This document shows positions 27,962 to 37,901 of a DNA stretch of 64,000 bases, piece after piece. Within the stretch, counting starts at the first letter, position 1, and the number at the start of each line of letters is the position of its first letter. The notes under the pieces were generated by a model, which did no database searches, was not told where the DNA came from, and saw only the letters and a list, made by a program, of their open reading frames with translations. A program made the position numbers and the translations under genes. This DNA comes from Aureococcus anophagefferens (taxonomy: Eukaryota > Sar > Pelagophyceae > Pelagomonadales > Pelagomonadaceae): the NCBI RefSeq assembly GCF_000186865.1, contig NW_008705579.1:259931-323930 (forward strand). Direction: 5' to 3'.

Positions 27962-29768
27962 CTAGATGTAGGCGGCGGTCTGGGCGTCGCCGACCCACGT
28001 GTCGAGGAACGCGTCGAAGTCGTCGTCGGACATGGCCGCGAGCTCGGCGTCACCCGGGAGCGGCGGCGCGAGGGGCGCGTTCTTGAGGACGTGCGCGATG
28101 AACGTGAGCGACGCGCGCGGGCGGAACTGGGGCACCATGTGGCCGCTGCCGTGGACCGTGGCGAACGATAGGCCGTGGTCGTAGTCGACGACGTGGCCGC
28201 CGAGCTGCGGCCCCGCGGCTTCCGTCGCGAGGTCCGGACCGAACAAGATGTCCTTCTCCTCCGTGATGAAGGCCGCGGCCGCCGCCGTCGCGTTGAAGAA
28301 CCAGGGCCGGTAGGCACTAACCTCGGCGAAGCCGACCGCCTTGATGGCCGTCCGCGTGCCCTCGTAGGACACGCAGGGGTCCGTGTCGCCGTTGAAGACG
28401 AGAATTGTGCCTGGGCAGCAAAAGGGTGCGAAATTCCCAACTTCAAAGGCTCCTATCTCGGTCGTTTTCCACTCGTTTCGGCTGATCTTTGGACGAGCGA
28501 TCATCTCTCGGAACGGTCTCGAAGCATGGATGCTTTTTCCGGAACGCGCGCGCGCGCGGAACACTCATGTTGAAGCGAACTTGAATCACTCTTTTCCTGC
28601 CCCGGATCGCGCCCGGCAGCTTCGGCGCCAAATACTCGTAGAAGTCGATCATGCTCGGGTGCTCGGCGTCGCGGGCGATGCCCGAGCACGCCGCGTAGGA
28701 CGACTCGTAGACCCAGGCGTCCGACGGCCCCGGCCAGTCCTTTGACGGCGCGTCGGACACGTGGAGCGCCGCGCGCACGTCCTCCGAGTTGAGCCACGAG
28801 GCCTGCTCGTAGTTGAGCGACCCGGGCACGTCCCAGCGCACGAGCGCCGACACGCCGTAGAGCGACACGTCGTTGATGAACCCCTTCGCCCAGGTCTGGG
28901 AGAAGGACCGCGACGTCGTCAGCAGGAACTTGCGGTGCGCCGCGAGGCACGTCGCGTTCTCGCTCTCCCGGAGCGTCGGCGCCGCCCGCAGGCCGCCCGC
29001 GGGGTCCACGTCGCGCGCCACGCGGCCGCCGCACTCGTTCCAGAGCAGCGTAAAATCGTCGTCGGGCACGAAGCCGTGCTTGTGGCCGTACCAGAGCATG
29101 TCCATGGAATCCTTCTGCGCGGCGTTGTCCGTGCACGGGTCGCCGACGGCCATGCCCACGAGATTCACGCGCGGCGTCGCGCCCGCGTCGTTGCCGTCGA
29201 CGAGCTCGCGGGCCAGCGTCGGGCAATACACGCCCGCGTAGGATTCGCCGGTGATGAAGAAGTCGTTGTCCGCGAGCTCGGGGAACTTGACGAAGAAGTC
29301 GCGGACGGCGTTCGCGTTCGCTTTCGCCGTGGTCTTGTCCGTCCAGCCGCAGTGGCCGCCGGTCTTCTGCGCCTCGCAGTAGGAGAAGCCCACGCCGCCG
29401 GGGGCCTCGAGCGCGAAGACGTTCGCGACCTTGGTCCACGACCACGGGTTCTCGACGAGCGCGCCGCCCTGGCCGACGAGCAGCGGGCCCGCCTCCTGCA
29501 TGAAGCCGAGGAGGGACGACGACCCGGGCCCGCCGTTGAGCCAGAGGACGACGGGCTTCGTGCGCCAGTCGTCCGCGCCCTCGTAGGCCGCGAACCAGTA
29601 GTGGAGGGTGCTCATGCCGCCGGACGTCGCGTTCCCGCCCTTGAGCCAGCCGGAGTACTGCGGGCTCGGGGGTTTGCCATAGCCCGGGAGGCTCGTAATG
29701 CGCTCCGCCGTCGGAGCTGCGGCCGCGAGGCCGAGGAGCGGAAGAAGAAGACGCGCTGCCATGGCCAT
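27962..29768 (-). CDS. Serine carboxypeptidase (peptidase family S10)
   Basis: Exons 29768-28613 and 28410-27962 (534 residues), separated by an introner. The precursor starts with a signal peptide (MAMAARLLLPLLGLAAAAPT). Family landmarks in order: PVVLWLNGGPGSSSLLG (substrate-binding loop), APGGVGFSY, GESYAGVYCPTLA with the nucleophile Ser near residue 175, VFNGDTDPCV with the catalytic Asp, and VHGSGHMVPQFRP with the catalytic His. The intron falls just before the Asp strand, joining LPG to TILVFNGDTDP. The enzyme would be secreted or lysosomal/vacuolar and release C-terminal residues from peptides. All three catalytic residues are intact. Confidence 0.9.
28411..28612 (+). mobile_element. 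Introner family 1, copy B, antisense intron in the carboxypeptidase gene
   Basis: A 202-nt intron of a minus-strand gene; the element itself reads forward on the plus strand, so it is antisense to the gene. Plus-strand ends are CTGGGCAGCAAAAG at 28411 and CTTTTCCTGCCCCG at 28591-28604. On the coding strand the donor side is GCGCGATC and the exon after the acceptor starts GCACAATT, a diverged duplication (5 of 8, all differences transitions). Splicing with the GC donor gives CTG-CCG-G/GC-ACA-ATT, in frame. Confidence 0.85.
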
Positions 29769-30145
29769 CTCAATAGCCAATGAGGTTTTGCCACAAGCAA
29801 GGCACCTTGAAGTCAAGTTTCCCAGTCGAAGCTTAGATTCGAAGCCTCACATCCGCCACGCCGATACCACCAAGCCCCGCATCATCCTCATCGTAGATTC
29901 GGGAAATTAGAAGGTCGGGTGGCCCCGCGCGTCGGGATGGGGACGCGCGCGGCTGATTGTTTCGTCGTTCGCGTCGGCGCCGCCGGCGAGGGCGCCTTGC
30001 TTTTCTTGGATGGGCGGCGCGGGGCCGCCGCGGCGCTCGCCGCCGGGGCGGTGACTCCGGGCGCCCGCGCGCGGACGCGCGGCGCGGCGCGTCCCGGAAC
30101 ACCGGATCCCCGGCGGAGCGCGCCCGCGCCGCCCTTTGGGCGCGC
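29769..30145. other. Intergenic
   Basis: The 377 bases between the carboxypeptidase start and the ARL3 stop hold no supported gene; open frames here are Arg/Pro-rich in all directions. GGGAAATTAG near 29900 and scattered AT-rich patches are the only departures from the GC background. Confidence 0.4.
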
Positions 30146-30974
30146 TCAGTCGGCGCCGTTGTTGAGCTGGTCGACGAGCCACTCCATGCCGTCCTGGAGG
30201 CCGACGCCCGTCTTCGCGGAGCACTTTTGGATCTTGAAGTTGCGGCCCTTGAGCACCGGGTTCACGTTCTCCTCGATCTCCTCCTCCTCCATGGCGTTCA
30301 TCAGATCGCACTTGTTCGCGAAGCAGAGCACGGGGATCTCCGACAGCTTCGCCTCGTCGACCTAGGGGGGGTCGGGCGTCGCGCGCGGCACCGGACCCCG
30401 AGGACCGCGGCGCGCGGCGCGCGCGGAAGCGGCGGCCGCCGCGCGCGCCCGACCGAAGGACGCGGCGGGACGCGCGAGCTGGCCGAGCTCCGTCGCCGTC
30501 TCCTCCATGCGCCTCGAGTCCGCCGAGTCGATGACGTAGACGAGCGCGTCGGTTTGGTCGAAATAGTTGCGCCAGTAGGGGCGGATCGACTTCTGGCCTC
30601 CGATGTCCCACACGTTGAGTTTGAAGCCGTCCTGCATGAGGGATTTGATGTTGAAGCCCTGCGTGGGCATGATGTGGGAGATGTCCTCCTCGCTCAGCTT
30701 CTTGAGGATCGTCGTCTTCCCGCTGTTGTCGAGGCCGAGCACGAGGATGCGCGCCTCGTTGTCCGTGCGCTTGAGCTTCCGCAGGAGTGTCTGCGCGCGG
30801 GGGGAGGACGCCTCGCGCCGGCCGCGCGCGGCGCCCCGGCGCGCGCGCCCCGGGCCCGCCCGGAACCGGCTGGGCGCGCCGCGCCGGCCCGTCCCCGGCC
30901 CCCGGGGGCTGCCCCGCTGCATTTTCCAGGGATGGTCGACGCCAGAGACGCGGGGGCCGCACGAGCAAGCCCAT
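30146..30974 (-). CDS. ARL3: ADP-ribosylation-factor-like GTPase, ARL3 type
   Basis: Three exons: 30974-30963 (only four codons, MGLL), 30790-30476 and 30361-30146, totalling 180 residues, close to the 182 of human ARL3. The first intron is GT-AG (172 nt), the second GC-AG (114 nt). Motifs: myristoylation-type MGLL start, P-loop GLDNSGKT, the ARL3-typical [16 protein letters not shown] effector region, WDIGGQ, and FANKCD. ARL3 releases lipidated cargo into cilia in cooperation with UNC119 and PDE6D-type carriers. Its presence implies a flagellated lineage or stage, or a retained non-ciliary role. Confidence 0.9.
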
Positions 30975-31216
30975 GGTGCCGAAGAGCGCTCGAGACACCT
31001 GCGGGCGGCGCGGAACGCTGAGGACGGCCAGGCCGCGGCGCGTCGGAGCGGGCGCGGGCGGCGCACGGACGCTACGGCCGGTGATGGGCAGCGAGGCGAG
31101 TTCGAAATGAAGCGGCTTACGGTGGACCGACTTGTGGATGTAGATGTTGACGCCAAGGCGTGGGCAAGGCCGCCCCACTCAAACGTCGATAAGCTCGACG
31201 CCCGTGTTCGTTCGGC

Positions 31217-33830
31217 ATGTCGACGTGCGAGGCCCACAAGCTGACCCCGACCCCGCGTCGGAAGCGCGGCCTGAGCGTCGCCGGCACGGCGAGCCGCCAC
31301 GTCTTCCTCGACCCGAGCCTCGTCGAGCTCGTGCTCGAGGCCTGCGTCTCCCTGAACGACGTCAAGCTCCTGTCCGGCGTGTCGCGCGCGACGCGGCGCG
31401 CGCGCTGGCCCTTCGAGACGCTGAGCGGCCACGTGGGCATCCGCGCCATGATCGCGCGCTCCGGCGACGACACGTCCTTCGAGAACTGGGCGCGGACGGC
31501 CGAGGCGCCCAAGCTCAGCGACGCGAACATCGCGGCGATGGTCGAGCAGCTCAGCAGCTACCGGGCCATGGCGGCCTCCGGCGGCTTGCTGCGCCAGCTC
31601 TGCCCCGGGTGCACGCAGACGCTGCGGGAGGGCCTCGGCGCGTCCTGCGCGCGCGCGGCCTTCTCGCTCGGCTACTCGTGCGTCCGCTCCGGGGCGGCAC
31701 AAGGGTGATTCAACTTCGCTTCAACGTGAGTGTTCCGCGCGCGCGCGTTCCGGAAAAAGCATCCACGCTTCGAGAGCGCTCCGAGGGATGATCGCTCGTC
31801 CAAAAATCAGCGGAAACGAGCGGAAACCGGCCGAGATAGAAGTTGGGAATTTCGCACCCTTTCCCCGCCCAGGTCCGCTCCGAGTCCGGCTGGTCGAACG
31901 CGCACGCGATCATCGGCGCCTGCGGCCACGCGAGCCTGTTCGCCGTGGCCTTCGGGGAGTCCGACGATTTAGACGCGTCGCGGAGCGCGGGCTGGGGCCC
32001 GAAGGAGGCGTGCGCGTGGGCGCTCGTGCAGCTGTTATCGGTGGCCAAGAAGCGCATGTCGTGCAAGGCTTTGGTGGCCCAGCTCCGCCAGCTCGGCGTC
32101 GCCCGGGCCTGCGCCGACGCCGTGCTGGCGCCCTTGCCGATGCTCGAGGCGGGCCAGTCGAAGCGCCGCGCGTCGTCCGTCGGCCGCGCGGCGCGCGCGG
32201 GCGACCACCTCCGCGCCGGCAGCCGCGACTACGCGACGTCCGACGCGTCGCGGGAGCTCGGCGCCCAGCTCCTCTACCTCACGTCCACGGGCGACCCGGA
32301 CTACGTGGATCAGGTGTCGGCCTGCCCGCTGGAGCGGCTCGTGTCGTTCGCGTGCGACTTTGGGCACAAATCGACGGACGGGCGGCCCGACGCCCGGCGC
32401 CGCGCGCGCCACGCGGCCCAGTTCGCCGTGACCCACGGGCTGCACCTGCCCCAGGACGACGACCGCTCCGCGAGCCGCAAGCTCAGCTTCGCGCGCCACG
32501 TCGTCGACGCCGCGCGCGAGGCCGTCGCCGACGCGGCGGCGGCGAAGCGGTGCACGGCCGAGGCGCGCGACCGCGTCGCGGCGTTGGCGCTCGTCGCCGA
32601 CTCCTGCCCCGACGAGCTCGTCAACGTCGGCGCGCCCCGGGTCTGCGCCGACGTCCTGCGGAACGCCGACGTGCTGCTGCCCGCGGCGACGTACGGCGAC
32701 GCCGCGTCGGACAAGGCCTTGCAGGCCGTCGCGGACGCGTCGGCGTGCCTCGAGCAGGTGTCGCTCTACCTCGCGGAGTGCGACGCCGCGGCGGCGGAGG
32801 ACGACGACGAGGAGCTGCTGAACCACATGCTCGACGGCGAGCACGGGCTCACGCCCCAGCAGCAGCAGCAGCTCCAGCAGCAAAGGGCGAACCGGACGTC
32901 CCGCCAGGCGGCCGCGCTCGTCGACTGCCCCGCGGCGCTCGCGCGCCGCGCCGTCGAGCATTTGGGTGGCCTGGGCCCGCCGCCGCGGACGCACCCGGGG
33001 CCCTGGCTCCACGCCGTCGACAGCCTCGCGGCGTTCGTCGCGTCGCGGGCCGGCGCGCCGCGCGACGCGGAGGCGCTCCTCGGCGACCGCGCGAACCTGG
33101 CCTTCGTGGACGTGCTCCTGAAGGTCGAGCGCCGCGCCCAGGCGCACCGGCCCTTGGACGACGACCGCTTCTTCTACGGCGCGGACCGCGTCGACCAGGG
33201 CAGCAAAAGAGAGCGAAATTCCCAACTTCAAAGGCTCATATCTCGGCCGTTTTCCGCTCGTTTCGGCTGATTTTTGGACGAGCGATCATCTCTCAGAACG
33301 GTCTCGAAGCGTGGATGCTTTTTCCGGAACGCGCGCGCGCGGATTACTCACGTTGAAGCGACGTTGAATCACCCTTTTGCTGCCCAGGCGTCGACACGAC
33401 GGTCTTCGGCGTCCTCTCGGCGCTCGCGAAGCTGCCCCGGGGCCGCGAGGAGCTCGTGAACCTGGGCGGCCACGACCTGCTCCCGGCCCTCGACGCCGCG
33501 CCCGACGCCGACGACCTCGACGACGACGACCTCCTCGACGACTTCCCCATCGGCCCGGGCGGCGACGCGGGCGACGACGACGACGACGACGACGACGACC
33601 TCGACTCCGACGGCGACGACGACGACGACGACGACAACATCTACCTCGTCCTCGACGGCGACGGCGAGGACGACGACGACGACCACGAGCAGGCCCTCCT
33701 CCAGATGGTCGCCGCCGCCGCGGAGAACGGCGAGGAGGGCATCCCCGACGCGGTCATGCAGATGGTCGCCGCGGCCGTCGGCGACGACGACGACGACGAG
33801 GAGCTCGACGACGACGACGACGAGGACTAG
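31217..33830 (+). CDS. Helical-repeat (armadillo/F-box-like) protein with acidic tail, two introner introns
   Basis: Exons 31217-31681, 31873-33187 and 33388-33830 (740 residues); both introns are family 1 introners in opposite orientations. Residues ~28-65 ([20 protein letters not shown], then VSRATRR) resemble an F-box-like helix set. The middle is all-helical and armadillo-like ([20 protein letters not shown] ... [20 protein letters not shown]). The last ~110 residues are dominated by Asp runs interrupted by a hydrophobic helix repeated as [20 protein letters not shown] and [10 protein letters not shown]. This suggests a scaffold or histone/ribosomal-protein chaperone-like acidic tail, but no function is assigned. 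Confidence 0.7.
31682..31872 (-). mobile_element. Introner family 1, copy C, antisense intron with perfect duplication
   Basis: A 191-nt GT-AG intron. The 8-bp duplication GTCCGCTC is identical at 31682-31689 and 31873-31880. The element is in reverse orientation: it starts CGGGGCGGCACAAGGGTG and ends CGCACCCTTTCCCCGCCCAG. Splicing joins TGC to GTC-CGC-TCC (CVRSESG). An internal CGTGAGTG gives a stronger-looking cryptic donor, after an in-frame stop. Confidence 0.92.
33188..33387 (+). mobile_element. Introner family 1, copy D, sense intron with perfect duplication
   Basis: A 200-nt GC-AG intron. The duplication GCGTCGAC is identical at 33188-33195 and 33388-33395. The ends are CAGGGCAGCAAAAG and CTTTTGCTGCCCAG, near-perfect inverted repeats. 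Splicing restores GAC-CGC-GTC-GAC-ACG (DRVDT). It lies in the same gene as copy C, in the opposite orientation. Confidence 0.92.
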
Positions 33831-33891
33831 GTAGTTCGCGCGTGAGTATGGGTGGTTGTGTGCTTCGTTTATTGCATCTGGGGTTGTGGAG

Positions 33892-35187
33892 TTAGCGCTC
33901 TCCAGGTAGATGATACATGAGCTGGCAGCGAGTGAGCGCCTCCCTGGCCTGCTCATATCCCCCGTCGGCCGCTCGCTCGTACCAGTTGATGGCCTTGATC
34001 AGATCTCGCCTACCAGATGTGTCGGTGACGATTTCCCTTCGTTTTCACGGTCAAAATCTCTCGAAAATCGTCACGGCCACAGGACGCTGGATCTCGCGGA
34101 ACGCCCTGGCCAAGCTCATGGCAGATACCAAGCGAGAAGAAGCTGCAAATATGTCCTTGCTCCGCCGCCCGCGTAAAATATTGCACAGCCTCGACGTGCA
34201 TCGCCTGCATGGCCAACAGCGCTCCAAGGTTCTGCTGCGCCATCGCAAGACCACTCTCCGCGGCCATGCGCATCAGCTGCGTCGCCTTCTTTAAGTCGCG
34301 CTTGACGCCGAGTCCGTGTTTGTACATTTGACCGAGATTCAGCATCGAGCCCACGTAACCGAGTTCAACCCCCCGTTTGAATATCTTGCATGCCTTTTTG
34401 TCATTTTTCACCAAACCCAGGTCCCCGGCCCGATACGCGTCTCCCAAACAGTCGACGGCTTCGGGAACGTCGTTCTCCACGTGACGACGAATCAGAGCTA
34501 GGTGGGCCGCGTCCGTTTTCGGATACGGCGCGCGACAAAGAGGGCACGGTACGTCGATGGAAAGCTTGCCTTCGCAAGACACGCAGATCATCCGACAACA
34601 GCAGGGGCGAAGCGAACTATGCTCATTCACATCCCAATTCTCGAGGCATATCGGGCACCGCGACCCGGCACGCGCGCACCACGGCTTCGGCTCCGGGTTC
34701 GCCTCGCGTCGCAGACGAGCGGCCTCGTGCTCCGCGGCGATGCGCGCGCGGACCTCGTCGGCGTGCGACCGGGGCGCAGGGCCGTAGACAGGGAGCGACG
34801 GCGGGGGCGTCGGGGCCTCCGCCCGCGCGGCCTCCGCCGCGCGCTCGTCTCGGATCTTCTTGCACGCCTTCCGGTGGCCGCGGTCGCGCCAGTCGATGCG
34901 TTGACAGTTCGTCGAGCAGTACCTGCCGGGTCGCGCGTTACGGCGCGCCCGGGCGGGCGCGTCGAGCCGCCCCCGACCCGTTCGCGCGCGTCGCACGCGC
35001 CGGGCGCGCACTGTGTCGTCCCGCAGGGGCAGTTGAGCTTGGCCTTCTCTCCGCATATCGTACAGGTCAGGCGGAGCCTGAGTGCTTTCGCCCGGGCCTT
35101 CTTCACTTCGTACTCCTTCTTCTTGTCGGCGAGAGCTTTGTCGCGCCAATTTGCCGTGTCATCCGCTAGCGCGTTTTCAGAGCTCAT
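33892..35187 (-). CDS. MYND zinc finger, RING-like and Sel1-repeat protein, paralogue 1 (three exons)
   Basis: Exons 35187-35012, 34922-34098 and 34009-33892 (372 residues). The MYND finger is split by intron 1: CTICGEKAKLNCPCGTTQ joins YCSTNCQRIDWRDRGHRKAC. A RING-like module follows (CPICLENWDVN, then PCCCRMICVSCE and CPLCRAPYPK), then four to five Sel1-like repeats (GSMLNLGQMYKHGLGVKRDL). MYND and RING modules mediate protein contacts and possibly ubiquitin transfer; Sel1 repeats form solenoids. Intron 2 (34010-34097, 88 nt) has a GC donor and a perfect 8-bp flanking duplication. Paralogue 2 immediately upstream has neither intron. Confidence 0.85.
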
Positions 35188-35324
35188 GGTGTTCCCGCGC
35201 GCGTCCTCGATGCGCTCAGTCCGAGGCAGTCGGTGGGTCGATCGTCGCCACAGCCCCGCTGGCCGGGCCTCCCTCCCTTCGATTGCAGCTTACCTAGGTA
35301 GCAGCTAGTTGACCCATCAGACGC

Positions 35325-35360
35325 CTCCCAATGACGCGCTCCGCCCCAAATAATGACGAG
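35325..35360 (+). repeat. Remnant matching the start of the PCIF1-like gene
   Basis: CCCAATGACGCGCTCCGCCC at about 35336-35355 matches CCCAATGAAGCGCTCCGCCC at the ATG of the PCIF1-like gene (36619-36638) with one difference. Nearby, TATCAAGGCGCGCGAG resembles the ATCAAGGCGCGCACAC found just before that ATG. It sits upstream of MYND paralogue 1, exactly where the PCIF1-like gene starts upstream of paralogue 2. It is therefore best read as debris from duplication of the whole divergent promoter block. Confidence 0.6.
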
Positions 35361-35379
35361 GAGGATAAGGAGAAGGCTA

Positions 35380-36507
35380 TCAAGGCGCGCGAGTGTGGCG
35401 CCTCCCCGGGCTTCGCGCGAGCCTATCAAGGCGCGCGAGCCCCTGCATGGCGCCGTCTTTGAACTGCGTGTTGGTCGCGCGAGTGTACCAGCGCCTGGCC
35501 TCATCCAGATCACGCTCGACACCCTCACCGCATTCGTAGCAGACGCCCATCGAGTTGAAGCTCATGTGCAGGCCGCGGTCCGCTGCGAGCTTGAAATACT
35601 TGAACGCCTCGACGTGATCTCGCGCGTCCCGTGGCCCGTCCGCGATCAATGCTCCTAAGTTCTGCGCCGCCATGGCAGAGCCCCCGTCCGAAGCCATGCG
35701 ATAGAGCTGCGTCGCCTTCCGACGGTCCAGCTTAACGCCCTCGCCTTGCGCGTATAGGGCTCCGAGATTCGTCATCGACTGCACGTTTCCAAGCTCCACA
35801 GCGCGACGGTAAAGCTTAGCGGCTTTCTTCGTCGATTTCTTGAGACCCATCGTGGCATTTTCATAGGCACTGCCCAACGCTCCAATCGCTTCGGGCACGT
35901 CGTTTTCCGCGTGGCGACGCAATCGAGCCAGCTGTTCCGCTTCAGTCCTGGCGCAAGGCGTTCGACAGAGAGGACACGCCTGGGGGTAGATTTTGTTTTC
36001 GCACGATCGGCAGACCGTGCGGCAGCAGCAGGGGCGAAGGACGGGCAAGAAATTCACGTCCCAGTTTTCCATGCAGATCGGGCATCGCGATCCAAGACGC
36101 GCCGACAGCGGCTCAGGCTCCGGGTTCGCCTCTCGCAGGGCACGAGCGGCCTCGTGTTCCGCGGCGATGCGCGCGCGGATCTCGTCGGCGTGCGACCGGG
36201 GCGCGGGGCCGTAGAACACGTCCCGCGGCGGCGACGGCGGGGGCGTCGGCGCCTCCGCGCGCGCCCGGATCTCCTTACAGACCTTCTTGTGGCCCCGCTC
36301 GCGCCAGTCGACCTTCTGGCAGGCGACCGTACAATATTGAGCCGTGCCGCAGGGGCATGGGAGTTTCGCCTTCTCGCCGCAGATGGTGCAGGTCAGGCGG
36401 AGCTTGGCGTTCTTCACCCGGGCCATCCGCTGTTCATACTCCCGCTTCTTCACCATCCACTCAGGCTCGTTCATCTCGCCGTCTCCCGTAGCCTTCTTGT
36501 CGCTCAT
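35380..36507 (-). CDS. MYND zinc finger, RING-like and Sel1-repeat protein, paralogue 2 (intronless)
   Basis: 375 residues in one exon. MYND: CTICGEKAKLPCPCG, then YCTVACQKVDW and GHKKVC. RING-like: CPICMENWDVNFLPVLRPCC, then CRSCENKIYPQACPLC. Residues ~190-350 are Sel1-like repeats (SMTNLGALYAQGEGVKLDRR, SFNSMGVCYECGEGVERDLD). It is collinear with paralogue 1 across its whole length and was evidently made by tandem duplication. The first 36 codons (EWMVKKREYEQRMARVKNAK) form a basic helix. It is divergent from the PCIF1-like gene, 114 bp apart. Confidence 0.88.
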   Translation of the reverse strand: MSDKKATGDGEMNEPEWMVKKREYEQRMARVKNAKLRLTCTICGEKAKLPCPCGTAQYCTVACQKVDWRERGHKKVCKEIRARAEAPTPPPSPPRDVFYGPAPRSHADEIRARIAAEHEAARALREANPEPEPLSARLGSRCPICMENWDVNFLPVLRPCCCRTVCRSCENKIYPQACPLCRTPCARTEAEQLARLRRHAENDVPEAIGALGSAYENATMGLKKSTKKAAKLYRRAVELGNVQSMTNLGALYAQGEGVKLDRRKATQLYRMASDGGSAMAAQNLGALIADGPRDARDHVEAFKYFKLAADRGLHMSFNSMGVCYECGEGVERDLDEARRWYTRATNTQFKDGAMQGLARLDRLARSPGRRHTRAP

Positions 36508-36621
36508 TTCGCGCCGCGAATTTCAAGCTGCTCCCAGTACATATAGATGGTCATCGCTGAAAGACCTTATTGCCACGGACCAAAAAGCTGGCTCATCAAG
36601 GCGCGCACACCGAGCCGCCCA

Positions 36622-37860
36622 ATGAAGCGCTCCGCCCCCCGAGACGACGCCGACAGCGGCAACAAAACGCCGCTCACGGCGGCCGACGCCTCGCTCTCCA
36701 AGAAAGCAAAAAAAAAGCTCGCCGATGCCCATTTTGAGGAGCGCTTCGCGCCGCCGCCCGACGAGCCCGTCTGGGACGAGACACACCACGAGGAGGACTT
36801 CTTCTGGGCGAGCGTCGGAATCAGCAAACCGCCACCGAAACACATAACACCGTCCGTCGCCGCGGAGCGCGCGCGGCGCGACGGCGTCGCTCGCGTCCGG
36901 AAGAACCTCTCCCGCCTCTGCGGCGACAGGTACCCGTCCATGGCCTTTGAGCGGTGGCACCTCGCCTGCGACGAAGGGGGCGATCCCGTCTTCCCTCGCG
37001 GCGGCGGCGATGAATTGAAGGCGGACCTCGTCGCGTCGAAGCACTCGGCGGCGGAAGCGGACGCCATCGTCGCCGAGCACGCGAGGGCCGTCGCCGCCGC
37101 GTGGGGCCGCGCGGCCGCGACGGCGTCGACCGCGCGGGCCACGACGGTCGCGCGCCGGGACGGCGGCGCCAGACACTTTTTCTGCGGCGACGCGACCGCG
37201 GAGCTCCCGGAAAAGGTGGACGCGAAACTCCGGGAGCTCGCGCGCCGCGCGGGGACGAAACCTACCGACGTCGACGCGTGCATCCTCGCGATGACGATGC
37301 GCTACGACGCCCTCGGCGGCAGCGGCTTCCAGGCCGCACTCCCGGGCGCCGCGTTCCGCGCGCTCCGCGACAGATTCGGCGTGAACTTCGAGTGCTTCGC
37401 GTCGCCGCTCAACGCCTACTACGAGCGCTACTGCTCGGCCCACGCCGACGTCGACGCGCCCTTCGGGTCCCTGGGCTCCTTCTACGACTTCTCGCCGCGG
37501 CGCGGCGCCTTCGAGTGCAACCCGCCGTTCGCGCCCGCGCCGCTGCTGCGGGCCGCGCGCCGCTGCGACGCGCTCCTCGCCGCCGCGGAGGCGCGACGGG
37601 ACGCGCTGGCCTTCGCCTTCGTCGCGCCGGTCTGGACGGACCAGGCCGCGTGGGCCGCGGTCGACGGCTCCCGCTTCAAGCGCGGCGCGGTCCGCGTGCC
37701 CCGCGAGGACCACGCGTGGCGCGACGCGCGGACCGCCAGGGCGCGGCGCGTGCCCGTCGACACGGCCATCTTCATCCTCGCGACGAGCGCCGCCGAGGCG
37801 GCCCACCCCTGCGACGCCGCGGCCCTCGGCGAGGTGCGCGCCGCGCTCCTCGTCCCGTAG
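36622..37860 (+). CDS. PCIF1-like cap-specific adenosine N6-methyltransferase homologue
   Basis: 412 residues from the ATG at 36622; an in-frame ATG at 36547 would add 25. In the C-terminal half the order of motifs matches PCIF1/CAPAM: MRYDALGGSGFQAALPGAAF, then FECFASPLNAYYERYCSAHA, FGSLGSFYDF, and the catalytic NPPF within AFECNPPFAPAPLL. PCIF1 methylates the N6 of 2'-O-methyladenosine next to the mRNA cap. The WW domain that links the animal enzyme to RNA polymerase II is not seen. A Lys-rich N-terminus (SLSKKAKKKLADAH) may be a nuclear signal. The duplicated fragment at 35325-35360 supports the start chosen. Confidence 0.7.
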   Translation: MKRSAPRDDADSGNKTPLTAADASLSKKAKKKLADAHFEERFAPPPDEPVWDETHHEEDFFWASVGISKPPPKHITPSVAAERARRDGVARVRKNLSRLCGDRYPSMAFERWHLACDEGGDPVFPRGGGDELKADLVASKHSAAEADAIVAEHARAVAAAWGRAAATASTARATTVARRDGGARHFFCGDATAELPEKVDAKLRELARRAGTKPTDVDACILAMTMRYDALGGSGFQAALPGAAFRALRDRFGVNFECFASPLNAYYERYCSAHADVDAPFGSLGSFYDFSPRRGAFECNPPFAPAPLLRAARRCDALLAAAEARRDALAFAFVAPVWTDQAAWAAVDGSRFKRGAVRVPREDHAWRDARTARARRVPVDTAIFILATSAAEAAHPCDAAALGEVRAALLVP

Positions 37861-37901
37861 TTTTTTGGGGGTCACAACATGATTACAACGAGCGCTCTTT
37901 T

